Of a DNA stretch of 64,000 nt, positions 1-10,724 are shown piece after piece (the stretch's first letter is position 1; the number at the start of each line of letters is the position of its first letter). The notes below the pieces were generated by a model. That model saw only the letters and a program-made list of their open reading frames with translations, was not told where the DNA came from and searched no databases. Made by a program: the position numbers and the translations under genes. Origin of the DNA: Cryptococcus deneoformans JEC21 (Eukaryota > Basidiomycota > Tremellomycetes > Tremellales > Cryptococcaceae); the NCBI RefSeq assembly GCF_000091045.1, contig NC_006680.1, forward strand, positions 327,501 to 391,500. The letters are read 5' to 3'.

Positions 1-1073
1 TTGGGTACCGAGGCTGCTCTTTCCACAATTTGAGCTTGCGTGACTCGTTCAGCGTTTTCTTGTTCTGTGATACGCCGAGCAACAGCAATCGCATCCTTCA
101 CAACCTTGTTTCCATTCACCTCCTTCTCGATCCTTTCTCTTTGTTGTTCCAGTCCATCTTTCTCGGTGTTCAAATGATTGAGTACGGTCTGCAATCCGGC
201 CATCTCAGCTTGCAACCCAACCACTTTTGTCAAGTTGGACACCATGTCTAATTTCAACGACCGCTGAGGATCTTCCACACAATCTTCACTGCCCTCTTTT
301 AATCTTGAAAGTTCGAGGCATCTTTCAAAAAGGATTGTCTTTGCGCTGGTAAGCTCATTTTGCAATTTTGCGATGTACATATAATCGATGCCAGTGCCGG
401 TGACCGGTGCTGGAACAACAGAGGTTGAGGAAGAAGAGAGGATCGGGTCGATAGAAGAAGACGTCGGCTCAACTGGAGAATCGGATGGGCGAGAAGCTAA
501 TAATGTCTGTAACCTTGCGCGAAGTCTCTGGTTCTCTTCTTGCATGTTTGCAACGCTGATCTCCAAAGCCATCCTAAACTTTATGAGCATCCGCCACAAA
601 AATGCACTACAAAACCACACTCACTGCTCGCCTTTTTTCTTGTTGCGGCTCTTCTCCGCAGCCTTTCTGTTCTGTGCTCTTTGCCTCTCCTTCTTCTCCG
701 CAGCAGTCAGCCCTTTTATACGGCCACTAGTCGACGGCCCTGGTTGTGAATGCGACTGGACATGGTTCTGCGCTTGAGCTTGAGAGTCCTCTTGTTGTTG
801 ATGGCTTTGAAGTGTCTGCTGTTCCATGACCTGCTCATGTATATGCTGCACTTCTTGAGAGGGATCCATATGATGCTGATCTTCCATTACAACGAACTCA
901 TCCTCGCCTTCGATAACTTGGGAATGGAGATGTTGCTCATCGATATGGTGATCTCCTAAGGCGACGATCTGCTCGCGGTCTTCTTGTTGCTCGAAGGAAG
1001 CAGCATGCTCGAGGTCAGAAGGGAAGGCAGCGTCAGCTTGTCGAAGGATGTCGTGGTACTCGATCGCGGACAT
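1..1073 (-). CDS. bZIP transcription factor (partial, runs off left edge)
   Basis: This is a DNA-binding basic leucine zipper protein, presumably nuclear. Exon 1 starts at ATG 1073 (an earlier in-frame ATG lies at 1091) and ends at 625. A 51-bp GT-AG intron (574-624) separates it from exon 2, which is open to base 1. The N-terminal ~110 residues are acidic and rich in Gln and His (many QQ, HH and EE pairs). The basic region sits at the exon junction: RAQNRKAAEKSRNKKK, with the NxxAAxxSR signature of ATF/CREB-like factors. Splicing joins it to a zipper-like stretch (ANMQEENQRLRARLQ). A second heptad-rich coiled coil follows a Ser/Pro linker. The C-terminus is missing. I cannot assign it to a named Cryptococcus bZIP. 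Confidence 0.85.
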
Positions 1074-1555
1074 TATTGTCAGTCGCGTCAACGAGCTCGA
1101 AAGTGACGTGGGTAAAGGGTAGGTGGATGGGAGTTTGATAGTGATTGAGAGATTTGGAGGCAGATTTTGGTGATGTGGGTTTATTTACTCTCGCCGTATG
1201 ATTGATGTGTGCCTCCTGCTCGCTGCTGCTGCTTCTTCGCTCGCTTCGGGAGCATGCTGAGATGGAAGTTGTCACAGGTTTTACGTAACTGCATTCTCAT
1301 TATACCAGCAGTAGTAGTAGACGTCATCACTTCTCAATAGGCGGCGGTCGGCGCATCATGACCCAAGTCCGAGTCACGAAAAGTGATGACAGCTCCGAGC
1401 GGGCCGTCGACCCGTCGATGTGACGGATGTGGCCAGGGAACGGTTCAAGAAGACAGCGAGAAGCGACGTTGTTTGCAATGAACGAATCGCTGCTTTACAG
1501 ATTCATCCTGTCCAATACTTATCTCTTACTACCAATAACTCTCTGAAACTTCAAT
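1074..1555. promoter_or_regulatory. Divergent promoter between bZIP gene and hexose-6-phosphate epimerase
   Basis: This 482-bp stretch separates two divergently transcribed genes. It holds a perfect palindrome TTACGTAA at 1281-1288 and a GACGTCATC half-CRE at 1320-1328, both of which are typical bZIP targets. Pyrimidine-rich tracts lie upstream of both start codons. No convincing ORF was seen. Confidence 0.5.
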
Positions 1556-2803
1556 ATGGGTGTCTCACAAAATGAAAAGAGCGTCATACTTACCCATGAA
1601 TCAGTAAGCGTTCGATCCACCCCTTAAGTTGATGACCTCCGATTGAGAATTGCATTGTGTCGCAGGGGTGCTCCGCCGAAATTTAGTGATTATCATCGAT
1701 TGGATAGAGTATAAGCTGCAAGCTGACAGTAAATAGCTTCTACGGCGCCACTGTAGTGTCTTGGAAGCAAGGCGGCAAGGAACGCATGTTCGTGAGCTCC
1801 AAATCAGCCATGGACGGTTCCAAGGCGGTAAGCTAGATGCAATGTTGGGCACTGCAGGAGGAGGATCTGACCTTATTTACCTTTTCTAGATCCGAGGTGG
1901 TATCCCTGTCGTCTTCGTAAGCTCCCACCTATATTCTACATATCGAGTTCAACAGCTCACACAAAAAAGCCCATCTTTGGCCCTCCTCCTCCTTCTCCTC
2001 CAGAGTACGCTTCCCTCGGACAACACGGTTTTGCGCGAACCAGTACCTGGAAGTTTGACTCTGTCGTGATGGACCGCCCCGAAGGTGTCTCTGTCCGATT
2101 CGTCTTGCCTTCTGCGCCTCCAACGTTCCTCCACGAATTCAAGCTTAGCTACGTCGTCACTCTCGCCCCCCACCAACTATCTACCGACTTGCACGTGGTT
2201 AACTCTGGGAAAGAGAAGTTTAGCTTCCAGGCCTTGTTGCACAATTACTTGGCCGTCCCCGACTCCAGCAAGATTAAAATCACTGGAATTGACAAGGGTA
2301 CCACTTATAAAGATAAGGTTCTGGGAGGAAAGATGGATGAATGGGATGGCAGCACTCTTGTCATCGATCGAGAAATTGACCGGTCTGTTCAATCCCGATT
2401 GTTTCTGCAGACAAGTGCTGACTGATTGGGGACAACAGAGTCTACCAGAAGGTGCCCTCGCGGGAAATCACTGTGGACGACGGTGCCGGATCTGGTTACA
2501 AGGTCCGATTCCGAGGTTTTGAGGAGTAAGACTTGTTGTTTGAGTAAATATTTATCACCAGCTGAGATTAGGGATCTTTAGCTGTACTATCTGGAACCCT
2601 CAAGAAGCGACCGGTAGTAAAATGGCTGATATGGAGGACAAAGGCTGGGTAAGTTCCCATCCATCATGTAAGTCATGAGCAACTGACCTCGTCCTCCTCT
2701 ATAGGACAAGTATGTTTGTATTGAGCCTGGCTACGTCAGGGAATTCAAGACCTTATCTCCCTCTCAAGAGCTTATCTTGGCTCAGACCATCACCGTGCTC
2801 TAG
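1556..2803 (+). CDS. Glucose-6-phosphate 1-epimerase (hexose-6-phosphate mutarotase)
   Basis: It interconverts the alpha and beta anomers of hexose 6-phosphates, a cytosolic step at the entry to glycolysis; the relative is yeast YMR099C. I resolve eight exons: 1556-1603, 1666-1685, 1737-1827, 1890-1916, 1970-2382, 2439-2525, 2582-2648 and 2705-2803. Spliced hallmarks are YGATVVSWK, SKAMDGSKAIRGGIP, VFPIFGPP, GQHGFAR with the active-site-type His, LLHNYL, TIWNP and CIEPGYV. All match the aldose-1-epimerase-like D-hexose-6-phosphate epimerase family, and the family's C-terminal half is complete. Several exons are tiny (20 and 27 nt). The function assignment is strong; the exon borders are inferred from frame continuity. 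Confidence 0.9.
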
Positions 2804-3161
2804 GGCCCAATTTGTCCTATTGAGGCGAAGTTATAGTTTGTAGGCAAAGAATGCTTGATTTGCATGTATTACGATGAATTGGAAGCAGCCCTGTTGTATT
2901 GCGCAACTAGTCAGCCGTGTCGCCAGAAAGCAAAAAAGCGCTCAAAACTACGAACAACGGATACAGATTCTCATCGACTGGGGCGGAAGGTTCCAGAGAA
3001 GATTCGTTGTTACGTAAGTAATTGTGTCCTCTTGGAACGACGATGACGATACAGTTTCCGGTGTATATTTGCATCTTCTATCCTTCTTTAGCTCTCTTCT
3101 TTATTCACTGTTTGTATTGATCTAAACCTTCTCTGGACAAACTACAAAAACCACAAATACA
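2804..3161. other. Intergenic region, tandem genes
   Basis: A 358-bp spacer between two plus-strand genes. It carries the 3' end of the epimerase gene and the promoter of the p23 gene, with a CT-rich stretch (about 3075-3115) ahead of the p23 start. The short ORF across it has no recognisable features. Confidence 0.5.
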
Positions 3162-4289
3162 ATGGCTCCTCTTCACCCCGAAATCACTTATGCCGAGCGA
3201 TCTTCCGCTTCCGAGCCTGAGAAGGTGAGTTTCAGTCTACTTCTATCTCAACTAGACTCTTCTTATGGATTAGAGCTGAGGCTGACATTTGGATCCTGTT
3301 TGGCCCGTTGAATCTAGAACATCATCTACTTCACTATCAATGCCCCTGACATCCAAGATGAATACAAATTGGACGTCAAACCCACTGAGATCTCTTTCAG
3401 GGCTAAGGCTGGCGAGTGAGTCGTGTCCACGATCTCGGGGGCTGTTAGTTGACGTACATAAATACTAGTGCCTCCAATGGTATCCCCGAGAAGGAGTACT
3501 CTTTCGACCTTCAATTGTGGGGTGAGGTCATTCCCGAGGTTCGTATCAAGGTTTTGTCGTGTTTTTCAAAGGGTGCATACTGACTCGGGCGTACAGGAAA
3601 CCAAGAAGGTCGTCACTTCCCGAGCTATCGTCCTTGTCCTCAGGAAGAAGGAAGCTCAGGCGGAGTATTGGCCCCGATTGACCAAGGAGAAGCCCAACAG
3701 GAACTGGGTCAAGACCGATTTCTCCAAGGTAAGATAGCGGATAACGTTTCAAGCTGGCTGAAATGCTGACATGACGCTCAGTGGGTCGACGAGGACGAGC
3801 AAGAAGGTACTGAGGAGTGAGTCTCATCTGATGATTCAATAATAGCAGAAGCTAATCTCTTTCCTCGTAGCCTGAGCGCCGGTATGGAAGGTATGGAAGG
3901 TATGGGCGGTATGGGTGGTATGCCCGGCATGGGTGGTATGGGTGGTATGCCCGGCATGGGTGGTATGGGTGGTATGCCTGGCATGGGGGGCGGTATGGAA
4001 GGAATGGATTTCGTGGGTTTCTTTCTCCTCACACCTTAACAGTTTCTGACATAAAATTCCAGTCCAAGCTTATGGAACAGATGGGCGGCATGGGTGCTAT
4101 GGGCGACATGGGCGGTGCTGGCTCCGGTCCTAACTTCGGTGATGATGAGGAAGAAGGCTCTGGTGAGGAGGATGAGGTCAAGCCTGCTGAGGACAAGTCC
4201 AACAATGCCAGCGTGAGTCGTTACCTGCCGTTACTGAAAAGTTTGGGTTGCTGAATAATTTGGGTAAGCAGCTTGACGATGTCGAGTAA
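3162..4289 (+). CDS. SBA1: HSP90 co-chaperone p23 (Sba1/Wos2-like)
   Basis: p23 binds the ATP-bound HSP90 dimer and slows ATP hydrolysis, stabilising client complexes in cytosol and nucleus. I resolve eight exons: 3162-3224, 3318-3415, 3469-3538, 3597-3728, 3782-3816, 3871-4012, 4063-4212 and 4272-4289. The N-terminal CS domain shows the family core: HPEITYAERS, NIIYFTINAPDI, LDLQLWGEV-like FDLQLWGEVIPE, and the late signature WPRLTKEKPNRNWVKTDFSKWVDED. The tail is a Gly/Met repeat of MGGM/MPGMGGM units followed by a strongly acidic end (DDEEEGSGEEDE). Fungal Wos2/Sba1 proteins have similar tails. Start ATG 3162 directly precedes the CS domain. It is a single-copy housekeeping gene here with no special context. 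Confidence 0.93.
3880..3995 (+). repeat. Imperfect tandem repeat in p23 coding sequence
   Basis: Repeats of GGTATGGGYGGTATG/GGCATGGG units encode the (MGGM)(MPGM) tail. Unit size is about 12-30 bp, so the tract is prone to length polymorphism. Confidence 0.8.
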
Positions 4290-4754
4290 ACACTATTGTA
4301 GTAGGGACTATATTAAAGGAAAAGCATGTGATGGAAGCACTTTATCTGCATATATCTGATGGATACTTTCAAACGGGGCATGAAATTGCTTATTATGTGC
4401 TGTCGACCGTCGTTACTGATTTTGTTTACTGCAATATTGGATAATTGCCTCGTATCTCTCGGGTCACAGTAGCATATTCGTAGATACCACATCCTGAACA
4501 TTTATTGCACATATCTTATACAGTCGAATAAGCGGAGTAAGCACAAACGTAGCAGAAGGACGCTGCAACAACTATGTGTGTAAGTCCAGAATAAAAGAGA
4601 ATACAGCGGAAAGATCGACTCAGGCACGGGCATGACGTCGTGCAATTCGGGTTTACCGGCAGGTATTTTCCCAGGTGACTCAGATATTTGCGCGCATCTC
4701 TTCCTGTTACTTACCCGCTATTTCAACTGTCAAAAGCCCGTAAACTGGCTCGCC
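4290..4754. other. Intergenic region upstream of ABC ATPase
   Basis: A 465-bp spacer between two plus-strand genes. An ATG at 4632 is in frame with the ABC ATPase and would add 41 residues, but that extension resembles no ATPase sequence, so I treat it as 5' leader. Nothing else is recognisable. Confidence 0.45.
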
Positions 4755-5548
4755 ATGCCTCGACCCTTCTTGACAATCAAGGATCTTACAATAAATCGAG
4801 ACTCCGGCTCGCCCATCCTCGACAATCTCTCCTTGGATGTGTCCGAGGGTGAAGTCCTTGTCATCCGAGGTCCCTCTGGGTCAGGTAAATCGACACTGCT
4901 CAAATGCATGGCCGAATTGAACCTTTACCAATCCGGTGCCATCGAATTGCACGGCCAGTCTTCCCAAGAAATGGGTGTTCCCAACTGGCGAGTAAAGGTT
5001 CAGTATGTCCCGCAAAGACCGAGCATCTTGCCTGGCACTCCTTACGACCTACTGGAAACAATCAAAAAGTTCTCTGCTAGAAAGGCTAGTCAAGAGGCCA
5101 AGGAGAACGGAACGGGAGACAGGATTGATCCTATGGATCTTGCGGCAGATTGGGGAATTGAAAAAACCATGTGGAGAAGGAACTGGGATACACTGAGTGG
5201 AGGAGAAGCTCAGCGATTAGCTTTGGCGCTGGCTGTTGGCATTGGAGGCGCAGAGGTATTACTTTTGGACGGTGAGTAAAAAGAGCCTTTGGAAATATCG
5301 AGCTGATAGATTTTAGAACCTACGTCGGCGTTGGATGAAGAGTCATCGAAACGTGTTGAGCGAAGCTTGGTCAACTTGTTAGATAATCAATCATCTGTGA
5401 GTCAATGATTGAGTGTGTACCATGCTCATAACATCTATTTCAGCGCGGCAGGGACACGGGGCTCAAGGCGCTTGTATGGATCACACATTCCGCTGAGCAA
5501 GCTGAAAGGGTGGCTACAAGAACATTTGACGTTCAGCTGCGGAGATAG
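4755..5548 (+). CDS. Soluble ABC-type ATPase (single nucleotide-binding domain)
   Basis: A stand-alone ABC ATPase of about 240 residues with no membrane domain. I resolve three exons: 4755-5271, 5317-5396 and 5444-5548. Motifs in order are Walker A GPSGSGKST (about residue 40), Q-loop in VQYVPQRPSILPGTP, ABC signature LSGGEAQRLALALA, Walker B EVLLLDEPTSALDEES spanning intron 1, and H-loop WITHS near the C-terminus. The arrangement resembles bacterial YbbA/YbbL-type and plant STAR1-type ATPases that pair with a separate permease; the partner and substrate cannot be read from this window. ATG 4755 has a good Kozak context (TCGCCATGCC) and sits just before the first beta strand. No neighbour is an obvious permease. 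Confidence 0.85.
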
Positions 5549-5646
5549 AGCCGTAGATTCTCAGTTAATAATAATGCAAACGTCATGTTGATATACGTAA
5601 TTTTACAATGCTACTTCTCATATTTCCCACAAAAGATTCCCTGCCC

Positions 5647-6594
5647 TTACCATAGCCCAAACTCTTTCGCGACCCCTTCGGTCAACTCAAATACCTCAAC
5701 ATACTGATCAAACAGGTTCAATAACCTCTTCGGATCTTGATCCTTCTCCTTGTTGATTATATCCTTCACCAAACCCTTAATTCTCTTTGCTCCTACAACG
5801 TTCCATTGCACTTTGGCCCATCGTCCGCTCAAAGGCCCATCTCTCGTATAAAACCTATCATCATCGGCAACCAACTCATGATCATAAGACTGTTGAAGTA
5901 CCCGTTCAGCAATCTGAACCGAAATGCGTCGATGAAATTCGTGCAGTTCCTTTCGCCTCTTCTCTGGCCAGCGAAAGTCGGCTATAACTCTAATCCATCG
6001 TCCACCCGGCCAACATTGTGGCATGCCATAGATACAATCGAGCTCTTCATCACTTCCGGAATGTTCAGAAGGGATAATATAAGTGAGAATACGAGGTTGG
6101 ATGTCATTCATCAAAAACTCACTGAAAGTCTTGTAGACTTCAGTGGTATCGCCGTCAATGAATATAGCCAGCTCTTCAAAACGATCTCCGAGCTGTTGTT
6201 GGAAGTGGCGTCTGACGGGCGTTTCGGGTTCATAAAGACGGTTCCTTCTAACTTTCTTTTGAACGTCGTCTTCCGGTGAAGGGATGAGTGCGCTGGCGTT
6301 GATCTCAACTCTTTCGACGTTGGGAAACATCTTCAGCCACCGGTAAACCTCAGAGATTTCCCCTATCGTCTTCATCCCTTCATTGTCAAAGATTCTGAGT
6401 GCTCGGGTCCGTTGATATTGGTCGATTATAAGGAAAAACGTGTCGTCTTTGAGCTTGACGCCTTTAAAATTGCGCTCGCTGACGAATAGTGGAGGAGGAA
6501 GCTCTCTGATTGAGGGGCTGACTCTTCTGGGAGCGACTTGGGTATTGGGACGAGGCTCAGTCATGGCAAATCCGGTATAAGGTTGGTATGCCAT
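5647..6594 (-). CDS. Hypothetical protein, 315 residues
   Basis: I do not recognise this family. It is a single uninterrupted frame from ATG 6594 to TAA 5647. The open frame extends upstream to 6939, but without an ATG in a sensible place, and that extension looks like leader. The sequence begins MAYQPYTGF, has a Pro/Arg-rich N-terminus, then a folded-looking part with alternating hydrophobic strands and leucine-rich helices (YRWLKMFPNVERVEI) and a Trp/Arg-rich centre (CWPGGRWIRVIADFRWPEKRR). The pattern of short strand plus NVERVEI-type repeats is compatible with an F-box-associated or LRR-like fold, but no F-box is evident. No transmembrane segment or signal peptide is seen. Confidence 0.7.
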   Translation of the reverse strand: MAYQPYTGFAMTEPRPNTQVAPRRVSPSIRELPPPLFVSERNFKGVKLKDDTFFLIIDQYQRTRALRIFDNEGMKTIGEISEVYRWLKMFPNVERVEINASALIPSPEDDVQKKVRRNRLYEPETPVRRHFQQQLGDRFEELAIFIDGDTTEVYKTFSEFLMNDIQPRILTYIIPSEHSGSDEELDCIYGMPQCWPGGRWIRVIADFRWPEKRRKELHEFHRRISVQIAERVLQQSYDHELVADDDRFYTRDGPLSGRWAKVQWNVVGAKRIKGLVKDIINKEKDQDPKRLLNLFDQYVEVFELTEGVAKEFGLW

Positions 6595-7092
6595 CTTATT
6601 TCTGTTCGAAGCATGTGCAATGAGTAAAAGATTGCGCAGAACCCAGCGATTATCGTCACTTACTGATAGTGTCTGTGATCCTTCGAAAAATGAGCGCGTA
6701 GAGATGGAACTTGATATCAATGCAGGACGTGCAGTATGAGGTGAAAAACGTTGGCTCAAGAATATTGTAGAACAGAAATTCAATGCGCCTATTACTTTGA
6801 AACTATAGATTGATGAACAGCACGCAGGATTGGCGGGAGGCAAGACAAACTGAACGAAGAACGATAACGAATGGCGAATGATTGAGAACGAAGGCGGCGG
6901 GAGCAAATCTTTGTTGATGGACTTCCTCATTCTCGACACTTAAAATATTGCAACATGATGGGGTACTTCAGTAATCAACTTCGTGCAGAGTGGAACGAAA
7001 CTGCTGAAAGCTGCATGTATACATGTTTACATTGTGTTTGAGGACCTTGATAAGAAAGGACAAAGACGAGAGATGTAAAATTAAAAAGGAAA
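6595..7092. other. Intergenic region between hypothetical gene and tRNA
   Basis: It contains the promoter and leader of the minus-strand hypothetical gene and the 3' flank of the tRNA, including the pol III T-tract. Nothing else was identified. Confidence 0.4.
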
Positions 7093-7187
7093 TGGAGGAG
7101 CTGGGAATTGAACCCAGTACCTCGTCAAAGAACCTATGGACGGAAGAAGATGCTAATGACGCGCTCTGCCAAATGAGCTACACCCCC
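7093..7187 (-). tRNA. tRNA-Ala (anticodon AGC) with intron
   Basis: The reverse strand folds into a cloverleaf. The acceptor is GGGGGTG/CTCCTCC with the alanine identity pair G3-U70, plus a U6-U67 mismatch also seen in yeast tRNA-Ala. The D arm is GCTC...GAGC, the anticodon stem CGTCA/TGACG with loop TTAGCAT (AGC), and the T arm CTGGG-TTCAATT-CCCAG. An intron of about 22 nt sits at the canonical position after base 37. The discriminator is A, and a run of five Ts follows at the 3' side (7084-7088 on the minus strand), fitting a pol III terminator. Confidence 0.92.
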
Positions 7188-7819
7188 AAAGTTATTACTG
7201 AGCTATTTGACTGTATACCTTGTATAACCTCAATGAAAACTACCACTTGGAAAAAAAGTAGAAGAGGAGAGCAGCCGCTTCATCTTCTTCTGACATAACT
7301 GAGTCGCATCAGTGGTAATAGGCAAGAAATCAATTTACTTTCTTTCAGACGTTGGAACGTATTAAACAATCAACATTGATATGATGTGTACAGGTGGGTG
7401 GCGGAAGGCATGGATGACAACAATTGAATGAGCGGTCCCACTTCGTAGATTAGTAGTAGGCCAATGTGCCGCGCAAGCAAAGCATTGTGACCCGCATGAT
7501 GGTGGGTAGATATAATAAAGGCGATTTCAATGGTATCTGGACCAAAGCCATGATCAATTTTTAGTGCGTGTACGTAGACAAAAGCGCAGGTCTGATAACA
7601 TACGACGAGGCACTGGCCTTGGGGCGGAAGGTGAATAGATAGCAAGACAACAATTCAACAAGTACCGCGACGGTGATATAAAAATGACAACAAAAGCACA
7701 ACAAGCAAATGGCTAGGACTATATGTATGTGAGCTACCAGGCTACCCTATAATATACAGACATGCCGGATGTAGCTATATAAATCGAATCAAAGACAGGC
7801 AATCCGGAACTAACCGTTA
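7188..7819. other. Intergenic region, no gene seen
   Basis: A 632-bp region between the tRNA 5' end and the 3' end of the next minus-strand gene. Short ORFs lack ATG context or any recognisable composition. It probably holds 3' UTR and the tRNA upstream flank. Confidence 0.4.
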
Positions 7820-9676
7820 TTATAAACGTTTGGTCTCAAATGGCGGTTGCAAACCTTCGAGCACTTGTCCAAACACATGTTGCTCATCCGGAGAACTCCT
7901 CATTATGACATCTTTCAACCCACCTCTCCTTTGAGGTCCAGCACCCACGGCCTTTCCTCCGCTACTGCCTTTGGCGACAGACTCCAGAGCAGAACTCGGT
8001 AATTCGGCTCTTTGTCTCTTATTCTCTCTAGTGGAAGAAAGAGAGCCAAATTTGTCAAATTTCGGCAAGAAAGTTCCATCAGAAAAAGAACGATGAAGTG
8101 CTGATCGGCGAATATAGGATGGGTGTTTCAGAGGGGAGGAGTCAGAGGATGATGATTGCACGCCGAGAACGGGGGTACTAGAATCTTCAAGAGACGATAT
8201 GGACAAGGATGCAAAGGCGTTCGGGGAGACATCCGTTGTTGGTAAATTGGAAGTACATGAAATGGGAAGGGCTGGGATAGAAAAGGCAGGACCAGTGGGA
8301 GTGCTACAATTTGATCCCGAAGATGTATCCAGACCCAACGCTGGGCCGAACCACTGCACATTCACCGTTGATGTGTCGCAATCCGACATTCTGCTTGAAA
8401 CGGACATTGAAGGAGACGACAGCATGGCCGCTACCGGACTTGATAGTGAATGATACAAGTCTGGGCGTGACATTCGGGACGATGAGGATGCAGCATCTTC
8501 GTTATCGAACTTAAGAGGGTCTTGAGCTGCGTTTCCTACAGCTTGCTCATGCTCGAATTCGGCAAAAGTGAACGATCGTCCTCGTTGAAGTAGTGACGCG
8601 GGCCGTGCAGGTGGATCTGCAGACGCAAATGGAGACAACGACCGTTGTAAAGTATTATTTGAGAAGGGTGAGCTGAAAGCTAACATGATTGTAAGCGGCG
8701 GCAAACTGCACATAGCAAGGGTAAGACTTACCAATGGACGATGCAGAAGACGCCGATGGCTCCTCATCTCTTGCTGCATTGCTTTGCAAACAGTTTGACA
8801 GTCTTAGTGCCTCAGACAGCTTTCCAGGCTGTTCATTACCAAACAGACTGTCCATGCTATCGTTCTGATGCCTACCGACCCTCCCACCCTTCAGTGCGAT
8901 CAGGCTTTCTTTGCCCTCTTTCAACTTGATATTTTCTTGCCTCTTCACGGCTGGAATGACCGAGTCTGATTTTTGCCGACGGTGGCCACCTATCGCAGAC
9001 ATGCTCTCTCGCCGAGCTATAAGAAACAAGCGCTGTCGGGTAGATCTCCATGTATGATGCCAGAATGATTTCGGTGAACGAGATGAAGATGAGGGGTCTT
9101 TACGAGATTGCGATTCAATAACCTGCGAGGTGATTTCATCAAGGGCCGCAGGAGGAGGAAGGGCTGAGGGCGGATATGCAATATTGAGTCGACGTGGAGG
9201 ACGTAAGAGGAACTGATGATCTGTCAGCAATCCTGTAACTTCCTAGAGCGCAAATCTTTTGCTTACGCCTTGCAGCAAACCATCCTCATCATCTGTCCAC
9301 TTTTCGTGCTCAAAATCAAGACTCTCAGTCGAGCCGCTGGCATCATCATCCAAAGATCGCTTTGTTTTAGCAAGGTTGGCCGCAAGCTCGACTGCAGGTA
9401 TACCAGGCGTCATCATCAACGGATCCTGCGCGTTCTGTTAATAACTGATGGTTCCCATACTGGTCTCTACGTATCATACACAGGGATAATTGTTAGACTT
9501 GCCTGTTCTAGTGGAATGGGGGTACCCGGAAGCGGTGTATGGACATCTTCAGACATGCTGTGGATTTAGTTAGCCGAATTATCTTGGAGGAGCTGATTGT
9601 GATAGATGACATACGCCGACTGCATAGCAGAAAAAGAAAGCGTGGGCAGATCAGGTCTCCTGGATTTGGGAGGCAT
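7820..9676 (-). CDS. Ser/Pro-rich hypothetical protein
   Basis: I do not recognise a domain. I resolve five exons, given in minus-strand order: 9676-9615, 9557-9503, 9434-9267, 9212-8732 and 8679-7820, ending at TAG 7820. The protein of about 540 residues starts MPPKSRRPDLPTLSFS. It is low in complexity: Ser-rich clusters, SP/TP dipeptides, basic RRxS-type motifs (ARRESMSAIGGHRRQKSDS, RRSALHRSFSDG) that resemble kinase or 14-3-3 sites, and a C-terminal PQRRGGLKDVIMRSSPDEQHVFGQVLEGLQPPFE that may be a conserved short motif. It is probably an intrinsically disordered regulatory phosphoprotein. Intron 2 uses a GC donor (GAACAG|GCAAGT, donor base 9502). Intron 3 is closed at the second of two nearby AGs, because only that keeps the long frame. 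Confidence 0.75.
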
Positions 9677-10724
9677 TTTTTATATTGAGAAACAAAGAGA
9701 CAATTGGATGCGGCTATATCGATATGTGTCTGAAGTCACTCAGGTTACGCTGGCACGTAAGCCGTTGTTATGATGGAGATCCAAGGAAATAAATAATAAT
9801 ATTCGAGACGAACGCCCAACGCCGCCACGATGGAATGAGGGTGGCGAATGATCGTGATTACAGAGATCGGCACCTTGCCGATAAACTGGTGTTAAGTCGT
9901 CAAATGCGGTGTCGGAAAAAGGAGCATATGTGAAATGCAGTTATGTTAGGGTGACCACGCCAGATGTCTCCTCCTATAATAGTGGCCACCTTTTTATTGG
10001 TCACGAGTGGCGGAAGGAGAGAAACGAATTAAAAGGGCGATAAAGTGTGAACAGGAACTGGGACCTGAATGAATATCCCCGTCGCGCCGGTCCGTACGAG
10101 TAGTTTGTAACTTTTGCTGGAATCTTCGGATGTAATAAAAGTGCTGTTGTAAAAGATAAGACCAAAGGCAGGGGCAACGTATTCGACGGTCAATATATGT
10201 TGCCAAAGTGCTTGCCTCATCTTTCTTCCTTTTCTCTTTCCAGCTGGCCATTGGGCCTGACAAGGTCAGGAATCGAACGTTGCATTGCTGACGTGTTCCG
10301 CGGCGGCATCAACGCAGCCGGGTAGAGGCGGGAGTTGGGAGCTGTGAGTTAAGAGATTCGTTAGTGGAGATCAAAGTAGCTATGGTAAAGAGCGACACGG
10401 CAGATTCTGTCTGTTTGGTCTGACCGTTTTTGGATGCAAAAGGAAAGAACGAAAAACCCGTTACCGGCCGGCAGCTGTCTGCCTTAATTAATCAACCATC
10501 ATAACCTTGTTCCTTTCATCATCTCTGACGCTCGGCCCGTAACGAGCAAATACGGTATGCGATAGCTAACCTCAAACATCCTTCATGTGGCGCATCACGT
10601 TTCAATACGCCCTGTAGGCCAATTGATTGAACCTAAATTATATCAATCAAAAAGGAGATATCATGTCAAGGTACCTCATATCTTCGTAACATTATTCCTC
10701 CTACCCCATACTGCTCTCATAACC
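9677..10724. other. Intergenic region of ~1 kb
   Basis: It lies between the promoter of the Ser/Pro-rich gene and the 3' end of CAND1, both on the minus strand. Overlapping short minus-strand ORFs at 9994-10263 lack any conserved look. No repeats or RNA genes were recognised. Confidence 0.4.

Noticed and set aside
1..1073. Idea that the bZIP is the unfolded-protein-response factor HXL1/HAC1-like
   Set aside because: The basic region is of ATF/CREB type, and the only intron found is an ordinary 51-bp GT-AG one; the HAC1-type signature is not seen.
4632..4754. Extended N-terminus of the ABC ATPase from ATG 4632
   Set aside because: The extra 41 residues look unlike an ATPase start or a clear targeting signal, and the downstream ATG has a better context.
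6595..6939. Extended frame of the 315-residue hypothetical protein to 6939
   Set aside because: The extension begins at a non-ATG codon and reads like untranslated leader.
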